DNA from: Mycobacterium sp.
GTDB lineage: Bacteria; Actinomycetota; Actinomycetes; Mycobacteriales; Mycobacteriaceae
DNA: 38,693 nt
Assembly (NCBI RefSeq): GCF_025933915.1
Contig: NZ_JAICZA010000030.1
Location: forward strand, 1 to 38,693
Direction of reading: 5' to 3'
Made by a program: the position numbers and the translations under genes. The notes beneath the pieces are model-generated. The model did no database searches. It was not told the origin of the DNA and was given only the letters and a program-made list of their open reading frames with translations. Of this stretch, positions 7,272-13,994 are shown in pieces. The stretch's first letter is position 1. Each line of letters begins with the position of its first letter.

Positions 7272-8420
7272 ATGCGGGTTCTGGTCACCGGTGCCACCGG
7301 CTACGTGGGATCTCGATTGGTCACGGTGCTACTGGAAAACCAGCACCGCGTCCTGGCCGGGACTCGAAACCCGGCGCGTCTCAAGCGTTTCGGCTGGTTC
7401 GACGACATCACACCGGTGACGCTCGACGCGTGCGACCCGCAGTCGGTGCGCTCGGCGTTCGCCGGCTCAGACCCCATTGACGTGGTGTATTACCTGGTGC
7501 ACGCCATCGGTCAGCCCGGTTTCCGCGACGCCGACAAGGCCGCGGCCGCCAACGTCGCTGCGGCGGCCCGGGACGCCGGGGTGCGGCGGATCGTCTACCT
7601 GGGCGGCTTCGTGCCCGCCGACGAGGCGCTATCCGAGCACTTGACCAGCCGGGCCGAGGTGGCCGAGGCGCTCACCGTCCCCGACGGCCCGGAGCTGGTG
7701 TGGCTGGGCGCGGCGATGATCATCGGCGCCGGCTCGACGTCGTTCGAGATGATGCGCTACGTGGGAGATCGCTTCCCGCTCCTCCCGGTACCGAGCTGGA
7801 TGGACAACCCGATCGACCCGATCTCCATCCGCGACGTCCTGCACTATCTGATCGCCGCGGCCGATCAGGACCTGGTGCCCGCAGGCGCGTACGACATCTC
7901 CGGCCCCGACACCACGTCCTACCGGCGGCTACTCAAGGCCTATGCGCGCATCTCCGGACGATGGCATGCCGGCTTGTCGGTCGGCAGGGTCGACACCGGG
8001 CTGGCGTCGCTGATCACCGGCGTCGCATTGCCGGTGCCGCCGGGCCTGGCCGGCGACCTGGTCGAGTCGCTGGACCACCCGATGGTGGCATCGATCAGCG
8101 ACCTGCGCGACCGGGTACCCGATCTGCCCGGGGGATTGCTCGACATCGATGACGCCATCGCCCTGGCCGTGGCCGACCGGTCGAATCAGCGGCCGCGTCC
8201 CGTCAACGCCCTGGCCGACCCGCACCACCTCGCGAACACCGATGCCGCCTGGGCCGGTGGAGACGCGCGGCGCCTCAGGCAACTCGCCCAGCGCGTCACA
8301 CCCGCCATCGTGCGGCCGGCCCTGGGACTGGTGAACAAGGTCCCCGGTCCGGTTGCCGGCGCGCTTCGCACCGGCCTCGACATCCTGATCGCCCTGACCC
8401 CGAAGGTGCGTCCCGCATGA
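7272..8420 (+). CDS. Atypical SDR / NAD(P)-binding protein (NmrA, NDUFA9-like)
   Basis: The 382-residue protein begins directly with a Rossmann strand and the glycine motif VTGATGYVG (5-13) and has no classical YxxxK catalytic signature, as in extended atypical SDRs. The DVVYYLVHAIG block and the later SFEMMRYVGDR-P-IDPISIRDV region match closely the SDR at 9142-10509 on the other strand, so the two are paralogues. This copy lacks the C-terminal DUF2867-type domain of the other. The ATG overlaps the end of a leaderless promoter, and the stop overlaps the start of the CPBP protease gene (ATGA), so those two are coupled. The substrate is unknown. Proximity to the PKS operon suggests, but does not show, a role in the same lipid or quinone pathway. 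Confidence 0.85.
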   Translation: MRVLVTGATGYVGSRLVTVLLENQHRVLAGTRNPARLKRFGWFDDITPVTLDACDPQSVRSAFAGSDPIDVVYYLVHAIGQPGFRDADKAAAANVAAAARDAGVRRIVYLGGFVPADEALSEHLTSRAEVAEALTVPDGPELVWLGAAMIIGAGSTSFEMMRYVGDRFPLLPVPSWMDNPIDPISIRDVLHYLIAAADQDLVPAGAYDISGPDTTSYRRLLKAYARISGRWHAGLSVGRVDTGLASLITGVALPVPPGLAGDLVESLDHPMVASISDLRDRVPDLPGGLLDIDDAIALAVADRSNQRPRPVNALADPHHLANTDAAWAGGDARRLRQLAQRVTPAIVRPALGLVNKVPGPVAGALRTGLDILIALTPKVRPA

Positions 8421-9139
8421 GCCAGTCAACGACCCCCTACCGCACCAGCGTCTTCGCCGAGTTGCGTCGCGCGGTCACCAATGTTGCTGTGCCACAGAAC
8501 GAGCCACCGTCCGTTGTGCGGCGCCGGCGGGTCGTCGTCGCGATCACGCTGGTGGTCGGCGCCGCGGTGCTCGGGTACTCGTTGCGGCGCCATCCGGGGG
8601 AGGCCAGCTTCTACTGGCTGACCCTGGCGCTCGCGGCGGTGTGGATCGCCGGCGCGCTGATCTCCGGTCCGCTGCACCTGGGTGGCATCTGCTGGCGAGG
8701 CCGTAACCAACGGCCGGTCATCTCGGGGGCGACCGTCGGCCTGGCCCTCGGCGGCATTTTCGTGCTTGGTGGGCTGATCGCTCGGGAGATCCCCATTGTT
8801 TCGGATCTGATCGTCCGGGTGCTGCAATTCGCTCACGGGGGATGGTTCGCGTTTATCGTGCTCATCACCGTTGTGAACGGCGTCGCCGAGGAATTATTTT
8901 TTCGCGGCGCCTTCTACACAGCGTTGGGGCGACATTACCCGGTGACCATTTCGACCATTGTGTATGTCGCTGCCACCTTGGCCAGCGGGAATTTGATGCT
9001 GGGGTTCGCCGCGATCATCCTCGGCACCGTATGTGCGCTGGAAAGGCGAGCCAGTGGCGGGGTGCTGGCACCGGTACTCACCCATTTCGTATGGGGGTTG
9101 ATCATGGTGCTGGTGCTGCCCCCGCTGTTCGGGGTCTGA
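8417..9139 (+). CDS. CPBP-family intramembrane metalloprotease (CAAX-protease-like)
   Basis: The 240-residue integral membrane protein has about six hydrophobic segments after a polar N terminus of about 38 residues. The CPBP motif 1 EELFFRG (158-164, EExxxR, metal/catalytic Glu) and a C-terminal LTHFVWGLIM (221-230) with the conserved His223 are visible. The FxxxH motif 2 is not obvious. Bacterial members include prenyl-CAAX-like peptidases and bacteriocin self-immunity proteins, and the substrates of most are unknown. The start overlaps the SDR stop by four bases. The gene converges on a second SDR with only 2 bp between stops. Its place suggests it corresponds to Rv1140 (from memory), annotated only as an integral membrane protein. 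Confidence 0.85.
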   Translation: MSQSTTPYRTSVFAELRRAVTNVAVPQNEPPSVVRRRRVVVAITLVVGAAVLGYSLRRHPGEASFYWLTLALAAVWIAGALISGPLHLGGICWRGRNQRPVISGATVGLALGGIFVLGGLIAREIPIVSDLIVRVLQFAHGGWFAFIVLITVVNGVAEELFFRGAFYTALGRHYPVTISTIVYVAATLASGNLMLGFAAIILGTVCALERRASGGVLAPVLTHFVWGLIMVLVLPPLFGV

Positions 9140-9141
9140 CC

Positions 9142-10509
9142 TCAGCCCTGAGCCGAGGCGACGATGTCGCGCGCGAGGGCGCGCAGTGCGGCGGTACGCA
9201 GGGGCCACACCGCGAACCAGTACAACCTGCCTAGGGTGCCGCTCGGAAAAAAGATCGCCCGTTGCAGGTAATCGCTGCCGCCGCCGTCGTGTGGTGTAAC
9301 GGTGATCTCGAGCCACGCCCGTCCCGGTGAGCGCGTCTGGATACGCAGCCGCAGCCTGGACCCGGGCTCGTGCTCCTCCACGCTGCAGCGCTTGAGCATC
9401 CGGGGTCGCCTGCTGCCATTGACGGCATTTTCGGCCGCCCGCCAGACCTCGTCGGGTTTCGCCATGGTCGCGGTCCTCCGCACTTCGGCGTAGACGACCT
9501 CCCCCGCCCAAGGCGGATCACTGGGCAGTGGCTCCGCTGGTTGCGTGCGCAGCGAGGACCAGCTGGCACCAGGGAGACCATGCGCCGCGCGATTGAGCGC
9601 CAATTCAACTGCTCGACGGTAACTTGTCAGCCCGCCCGGCGGCGGGTCGATGATGCTGTCGACATCGGAATCACGCGTCACCGCATCGCATTCCAGCGAT
9701 TCGACCAGCGGCCGCGCCAGGCCGGACGGAATCGGGGTCACCAGACCCACCCAGAGGCTGGCGATCGCCGGGGTCAGAAACGGCAGCACGAACAGGTGGC
9801 GGCTGCTCAGTCCCGCGGCCTGGGCGTAGACCCGCATCATGTCGCCGTACTCCAACACGTCGGGGCCACCGATGTCCCAGGTGCGTGACTTCGGGACCGG
9901 GGCCTTCGAAAGAGAAGCCGCCGCGGCCAGGTAGTACAGCACGTCGCGCACCGCGATCGGCTGGATCCTGTTGTGCACCCACTTCGGCGTGGTCATCACC
10001 GGCAACCGGTCGGTGAGGTGCCGGATCATTTCGAACGACGCCGATCCCGAACCGATGACCACTCCGGCCTGCAACACCACGGTCTCGATGCCGGAGTCGA
10101 TGAGCGCCTCGCCGACGGCTTTGCGTGACGCGAGATGCGGTGAGAGGTCGGTGTTTTCCGGATGCAGGCCACTCAGATACACCACCCGTCTCACCCCGGT
10201 GCGCCGCGCAGCCGTCACGACATTGCGGGCGGCGCGGGTCTCCTCGGCGGCGAAATCCTTCGAGGTTCCCATCGAGTGGACCAGGTAGTACACCACGTCG
10301 ATTCCGTCGAACGCGGCGATCAGCGAATCGACGTCAGCGAGGTCGCCGCGCGCCACCTCCGCCTGGTCCCGCCATGGCACCTGCGCCAGCTTGTCGGGGT
10401 TGCGCGCCAAGGCCCGGACGTGATGGCCCTCGTCCAACAGTCGGGGCACCAGGCGCGCGCCGATGTAGCCGGTCGCGCCGGTCACCAGGCAGCGCAGCTG
10501 TTCAGACAT
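9142..10509 (-). CDS. Atypical SDR with C-terminal DUF2867-like domain
   Basis: ATG 10509 is chosen over the adjacent TTG because GGAGG lies four bases upstream of it. The 455 residues consist of an N-terminal NAD(P)-binding domain (VTGATGYIG near residue 10, DVVYYLVHSMG, SFEMIRHLTDR, IQPIAVRDV) and a C-terminal part of about 150 residues with a hydrophobic SRPBCC-like pattern ending in LGRLYWFAVWPLRTAALRAL, typical of DUF2867. The N-terminal domain is clearly paralogous to the protein at 7272-8420. Proteins of this architecture are common in actinobacteria and have no firmly known reaction. It converges on the CPBP protease and is codirectional with the crotonase upstream, 94 bp away. Confidence 0.85.
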   Translation of the reverse strand: MSEQLRCLVTGATGYIGARLVPRLLDEGHHVRALARNPDKLAQVPWRDQAEVARGDLADVDSLIAAFDGIDVVYYLVHSMGTSKDFAAEETRAARNVVTAARRTGVRRVVYLSGLHPENTDLSPHLASRKAVGEALIDSGIETVVLQAGVVIGSGSASFEMIRHLTDRLPVMTTPKWVHNRIQPIAVRDVLYYLAAAASLSKAPVPKSRTWDIGGPDVLEYGDMMRVYAQAAGLSSRHLFVLPFLTPAIASLWVGLVTPIPSGLARPLVESLECDAVTRDSDVDSIIDPPPGGLTSYRRAVELALNRAAHGLPGASWSSLRTQPAEPLPSDPPWAGEVVYAEVRRTATMAKPDEVWRAAENAVNGSRRPRMLKRCSVEEHEPGSRLRLRIQTRSPGRAWLEITVTPHDGGGSDYLQRAIFFPSGTLGRLYWFAVWPLRTAALRALARDIVASAQG

Positions 10510-10603
10510 CAATCCTCCGTTACCCGTCGACCATTGGGGTCTGACGAGGAGGATTACCGCATCGATGCGCGGTTAAGCGCCGCGCCGGTCAGCGCGACGA
10601 CAT

Positions 10604-11416
10604 TCAGCGGTCGGTGAAGTCCGGGGTGCGGCGCTGCTGAAAGGCCGTTGCGCCCTCGACGAAGTCGGGGGACTTCAGCAGCACCGACTGTCCGTCGAAT
10701 TCACGCTGCAGGGCCGGATCCAACTCGGTGAGCGTGGCCCCGTTGATCGCCAGCTTGGTCTTGGCGAAGGCCACGGCCGGGCCACCCAACAACCGTGCGA
10801 TCACCTTGTCCACCTCGGCCTCGAAGTCGTCGGCCGGATAGACCGCGGTGACCAGCCCCCAGGACAGCGCCTCGGCGGCCGGCAACCGTTCGGGAAGCAA
10901 CGCCATCTGCATCGCGCGGATACGGCCGATCGCGGCCGCGATCAACGCCGACGCGCCGCCGTCGGGCATCAACCCGATCTTGGTGAAGGCGAGCATGAAA
11001 AACGCGCTCTCCGAAGCCAATACGACGTCGCAGGCCAGGGCGATGGAAACGCCGACCCCGGCCGCCGGGCCCTGAACGACCGCGACCACCGGGTGGGGCA
11101 GCGCGGCGATCGCGCGCACCAGCCGGTTGATCTCGAGGATGATCTCGTCCGGCGGGACCCCGCCGCCATCGGACACGTCGTCGGCGCTGATGCCCGCGCC
11201 GGAGCTGAAGCCGCGTCCGGCGCCGCCGAGCCGCACCACCTTGATCTCGGGGTCGGTGGCCGCGTATTCCATCGCATCGGCGATCCCGGTGATCACCGGA
11301 ATGGTCAGCGAGTTCAGGCTGTCGGGCCGGTTGATGGTCACCGAGAACACGCCGCCGGACAGCGTGACGTCGAGGCCTGCGACTGGTGTGAGGGTGGCGA
11401 TCGCGGATGAAGGCAT
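10604..11416 (-). CDS. Crotonase-family protein (EchA10/EchA11-like), non-canonical active site
   Basis: ATG 11416 is chosen because TATGGT stands six bases before it (leaderless pattern) and homology starts soon after. The frame remains open to 11494. The 270 residues show the crotonase fold: oxyanion segment GFSSGAGI (69-76) and [10 protein letters not shown] (115-124). At the place of the first hydratase Glu there is no acid, and the second segment reads KIGLMPDGG (146-154), with Asp152 as in PaaG/isomerase-type members. A delta-isomerase or other crotonase reaction is therefore more likely than simple hydration. The position matches echA10/echA11 (Rv1142c/Rv1141c, from memory), of which only one copy is present here. 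It is divergent from mcr with 120 bp between. Confidence 0.85.
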   Translation of the reverse strand: MPSSAIATLTPVAGLDVTLSGGVFSVTINRPDSLNSLTIPVITGIADAMEYAATDPEIKVVRLGGAGRGFSSGAGISADDVSDGGGVPPDEIILEINRLVRAIAALPHPVVAVVQGPAAGVGVSIALACDVVLASESAFFMLAFTKIGLMPDGGASALIAAAIGRIRAMQMALLPERLPAAEALSWGLVTAVYPADDFEAEVDKVIARLLGGPAVAFAKTKLAINGATLTELDPALQREFDGQSVLLKSPDFVEGATAFQQRRTPDFTDR

Positions 11417-11422
11417 GGGCTC

Positions 11423-11428
11423 ACCATA
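11423..11428 (-). promoter_or_regulatory. -10 element for leaderless transcript of the crotonase at 10604-11416
   Basis: Read on the minus strand, TATGGT (TANNNT) is followed by six bases and then ATG 11416. No Shine-Dalgarno is present. Confidence 0.5.
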
Positions 11429-11536
11429 AGTGACCGGGGTGCGCGGGCGACGGGGGCGGCTGCGAAGATGTCGAACGACCGGTTGTTTGAGCACGAGCGG
11501 TCAAGGGCGTCAGAGTGGACGAAAGGTCGGTGGATC

Positions 11537-12619
11537 ATGGCTGGACCGTTGAAGGGACTGCGCGTCGTCGAGTTGGCCGGCATCGGGCCGGGCCCCCACG
11601 CCGCGATGATCCTGGGGGATCTGGGTGCCGATGTGGTGCGCGTCGATCGGCCGTCGGTGAATCCCGTTGGCGCCGTGAAGGACACCACCAACCGAAACCG
11701 GCGTATCGTGGCCGCCGACCTGAAATCCGACGAGGGCCGCAAGCTGTTGCTCGACCTCATCGCCAAGGCCGACGTGCTGATCGAGGGCTACCGGCCCGGC
11801 GTCACCGAGCGGCTCGGCCTCGGTCCCGAGGACTGCGCCAAGATCAACGACCGGCTCATCTACGCCCGGATGACGGGCTGGGGGCAGACCGGCCCGCGCA
11901 ACCAGCAGGCCGGCCACGACATCAACTACATTTCGCTGAACGGCATCCTGCACTCCATCGGCCGGGTGAACGAACGCCCGGTGCCGCCGCTGAACCTGGC
12001 CGGCGACTTCGGTGGCGGCTCGATGTTCCTGCTCGTCGGCATCCTCGCCGCGCTGTGGGAGCGCCAGAGCTCCGGCAAGGGGCAGGTGGTGGACGCGGCC
12101 ATGGTCGACGGGTCTAGCGTGCTGGCCCAGATGATATGGCAGTTCCGTGCGTCGGGCATGTGGACCGACGAGCGCGGCACCAACATGCTCGACGGCGGTG
12201 CGCCCTACTACGACACCTACGAGTGCGCCGACGGGCGCTACGTCGCGGTGGGTGCCATCGAGCCGCAGTTCTACGCGGCGATGCTGGCCGGGCTCGGCCT
12301 GGACGGCGCCGACCTGCCCGACCAGAACGACGCATCCCGCTGGCCGGAGCTGCGGGCGGCGCTGACCGAGGCGTTCGCCGCCCGTGACCGCGACCACTGG
12401 GCCAAGGTGTTCGCGCAGTCCGACGCGTGCGTCACCCCGGTGCTGGCGTTCGGCGAGGTGCAGACCGAGCCGCACAACACCGAGCGGGACACCTTCTACG
12501 AAGTCGACGGCAACCTGCAACCGCGGCCCGCGCCACGGTTCTCCCGCACCGCCAACGACCTGCCCCGCCCAGCGGTGTCGGTGCCCGACGGCCGGGACGT
12601 GCTGAAGGACTGGGTATAG
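11537..12619 (+). CDS. mcr: Alpha-methylacyl-CoA racemase
   Basis: This class III CoA-transferase-family racemase interconverts (2R)- and (2S)-methylacyl-CoA, needed for beta-oxidation of branched-chain and sterol side-chain acyl-CoAs. The 360 residues equal the length of M. tuberculosis Mcr (Rv1143). The catalytic residues known for that enzyme are all present with an offset of one: His127 in AGHDIN, Asp157 in LAGDFGG and Glu242 in GAIEPQ. ATG 11537 is preceded by GAAAGG at a reasonable distance and gives the family length, so the in-frame ATG at 11468 is not used. The next gene downstream, an HSD10-like SDR, follows after 46 bp that contain a perfect palindrome. Confidence 0.96.
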   Translation: MAGPLKGLRVVELAGIGPGPHAAMILGDLGADVVRVDRPSVNPVGAVKDTTNRNRRIVAADLKSDEGRKLLLDLIAKADVLIEGYRPGVTERLGLGPEDCAKINDRLIYARMTGWGQTGPRNQQAGHDINYISLNGILHSIGRVNERPVPPLNLAGDFGGGSMFLLVGILAALWERQSSGKGQVVDAAMVDGSSVLAQMIWQFRASGMWTDERGTNMLDGGAPYYDTYECADGRYVAVGAIEPQFYAAMLAGLGLDGADLPDQNDASRWPELRAALTEAFAARDRDHWAKVFAQSDACVTPVLAFGEVQTEPHNTERDTFYEVDGNLQPRPAPRFSRTANDLPRPAVSVPDGRDVLKDWV

Positions 12620-12621
12620 TC

Positions 12622-12641
12622 CCGACCAACAGGTTGGTCGG
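12622..12641. promoter_or_regulatory. Perfect 20-bp palindrome between mcr and the SDR gene, candidate operator
   Basis: CCGACCAAC (12622-12630), AG, GTTGGTCGG (12633-12641). The two 9-bp arms are perfectly complementary around a 2-bp centre. It starts two bases after the mcr stop and ends 24 bp before the SDR start. The length and symmetry suit a TetR-family operator. The core AACNNGTT is shared with the KstR cholesterol-regulator consensus, but the outer bases do not fit it. A 2-base loop makes an RNA hairpin terminator unlikely. Confidence 0.5.
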
Positions 12642-12665
12642 CAGAACGCAGCGAAAGGACTCTCG

Positions 12666-13418
12666 ATGGAGATCAAGGACGCCGTAGCAGTCGTCACCGG
12701 GGGCGCGTCGGGCCTGGGCCTGGCCACCACCAAGCGACTGCTCGACCGCGGCGCGCAGGTGGTCGTGATCGACCTGCGCGGCGAAGACGCGGTCCGCGAA
12801 CTGGGCGACCGCGCCCGCTTCGTCGAGGCGGACGTCACCGACGAGGCCGCCGTCGGCAAGGCGCTGGACGCCGCGGAGTCGATGGGCACGCTGCGCATCA
12901 ACGTCAACTGCGCGGGCATCGGCAACGCCATCAAGACCCTGTCCAAGGACGGCCCGTTCCCCCTGGACGGGTTCAAGAAGGTGATCGGCGTCAACCTGAT
13001 CGGCACGTTCAATGTGCTGCGGCTGGCCGCGGAGCGCATCGCGAAGGCCGAGCCGGTGGGTGAAGAGCGCGGTGTCATCATCAACACCGCCTCGGTCGCC
13101 GCGTTCGAGGGCCAGATCGGCCAGGCCGCCTACTCGGCGTCCAAGGGTGGCGTGGTCGGCATGACGCTGCCGATCGCGCGCGACCTGTCGCGCGAGCTCA
13201 TCCGCGTGGTGACCATCGCGCCGGGGTTGTTCAAGACGCCGCTGCTCGGCTCCCTGCCCGAGGAGGCGCAAGCGTCGCTGGGCAAGCAGGTGCCGCACCC
13301 GGCCCGGCTGGGCGACCCCGACGAGTACGGCGCGCTGGCCGTGCACATCGTCGAGAACCCGATGCTCAACGGCGAGGTCATCCGCCTGGATGGCGCCATC
13401 CGCATGGCCCCGCGCTGA
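12666..13418 (+). CDS. SDR 3-hydroxyacyl-CoA dehydrogenase (17-beta-HSD type 10-like)
   Basis: The 250-residue classical SDR has the cofactor motif TGGASGLG (11-18), NCAG (81-84), Ser143 and the YSASK motif (Tyr156, Lys160). The HSD10/ERAB subgroup oxidises short-chain 3-hydroxy- or 2-methyl-3-hydroxyacyl-CoA with NAD, which fits its position directly after mcr. Position and sequence type match Rv1144 (from memory). ATG 12666 is preceded by GAAAGGA eight bases upstream. The gene ends the block and is followed 20 bp later by a strong terminator. The palindrome upstream may control it separately from mcr. Confidence 0.93.
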   Translation: MEIKDAVAVVTGGASGLGLATTKRLLDRGAQVVVIDLRGEDAVRELGDRARFVEADVTDEAAVGKALDAAESMGTLRINVNCAGIGNAIKTLSKDGPFPLDGFKKVIGVNLIGTFNVLRLAAERIAKAEPVGEERGVIINTASVAAFEGQIGQAAYSASKGGVVGMTLPIARDLSRELIRVVTIAPGLFKTPLLGSLPEEAQASLGKQVPHPARLGDPDEYGALAVHIVENPMLNGEVIRLDGAIRMAPR

Positions 13419-13438
13419 CGCGCACACCGTCGACAAAA

Positions 13439-13470
13439 CGAAAGCCCCCCGCATCGGCGGGGGGCTTTCG
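13439..13470 (+). terminator. Strong intrinsic-terminator-like hairpin after the SDR gene
   Basis: CGAAAGCCCCCCG (13439-13451) pairs perfectly with CGGGGGGCTTTCG (13458-13470) around the loop CATCGG. The stem is 13 bp. There is no long U-tract (CUUUCG lies inside the stem), as is usual for mycobacterial terminators. It separates the mcr/SDR block from the minus-strand small ORF and could work in both directions. Confidence 0.85.
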
Positions 13471-13559
13471 TGACAACCAGGGTCAATGGTTACTTGCGGA
13501 ACCATCGGCTGACGGAAGGTTCGGCCATTAACAGCCGTGCGAGCATGCTCATCGCTGGC

Positions 13560-13706
13560 TCAGCTCGCCGCTTGCAGTTCGTCGAACTGCTCCGAGGTCT
13601 CACCTTCCACCAGCACGTCGCCGTGGTAGAGGGCCTCGAAGTCGACCTTGATGACGTCGGCACTTGTGTCGTCGATCCACATGACACTGAGCGTATGGGC
13701 CGCCAT
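13560..13706 (-). CDS. Small acidic unknown protein (48 residues)
   Basis: ATG 13706 to TGA 13560 encodes 48 residues that begin MAAHTLSVMWIDDTSADV and end QFDELQAAS. The sequence is rich in Asp and Glu, with short hydrophobic stretches (WIDD, VIKVDFEALYHGDVLVEGE). Nearly every third codon position from residue 9 onward is G or C, as in neighbouring genes, while overlapping frames give low-complexity Arg/Ser-rich translations, so I judge it coding. No good Shine-Dalgarno is seen, and ATG 13682 (40 residues) is an alternative start. It lies between the terminator at 13439-13470 and the mmpL gene, on the opposite strand to both. I do not recognise a family or function. Confidence 0.6.
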   Translation of the reverse strand: MAAHTLSVMWIDDTSADVIKVDFEALYHGDVLVEGETSEQFDELQAAS

Positions 13707-13994
13707 TAAGGAATCTTTGAGTCACGGTTCGGAAAATGGTGGCAATTTACCGACGGGTAGGTTCGCCCGCCGTTTCCGCTGGAATTTGGGCCGTGAGCTG
13801 CTTCCTTACGGCACATTTTTCTGGCCGGACTCTTAGTGTCCCCGCGGTTTGAAACCCCGCGTTGAACGGTGCACCCGCCCGCCTGCGTGCTTAAGGAGAA
13901 CACTGTTCGACGCGTGCGAATTAGCGTTTGTTACGTTGTCGCCGACCAGCCAGCGGCCAGCGCAAAGGGGCACCGGCAGCGGAAGGGCTCGAAA

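Noticed and set aside
13840..13861. CCCCGCG direct repeat spaced by GTTTGAAA before mmpL13
   Set aside because: A 7-bp GC repeat is expected by chance in this composition.
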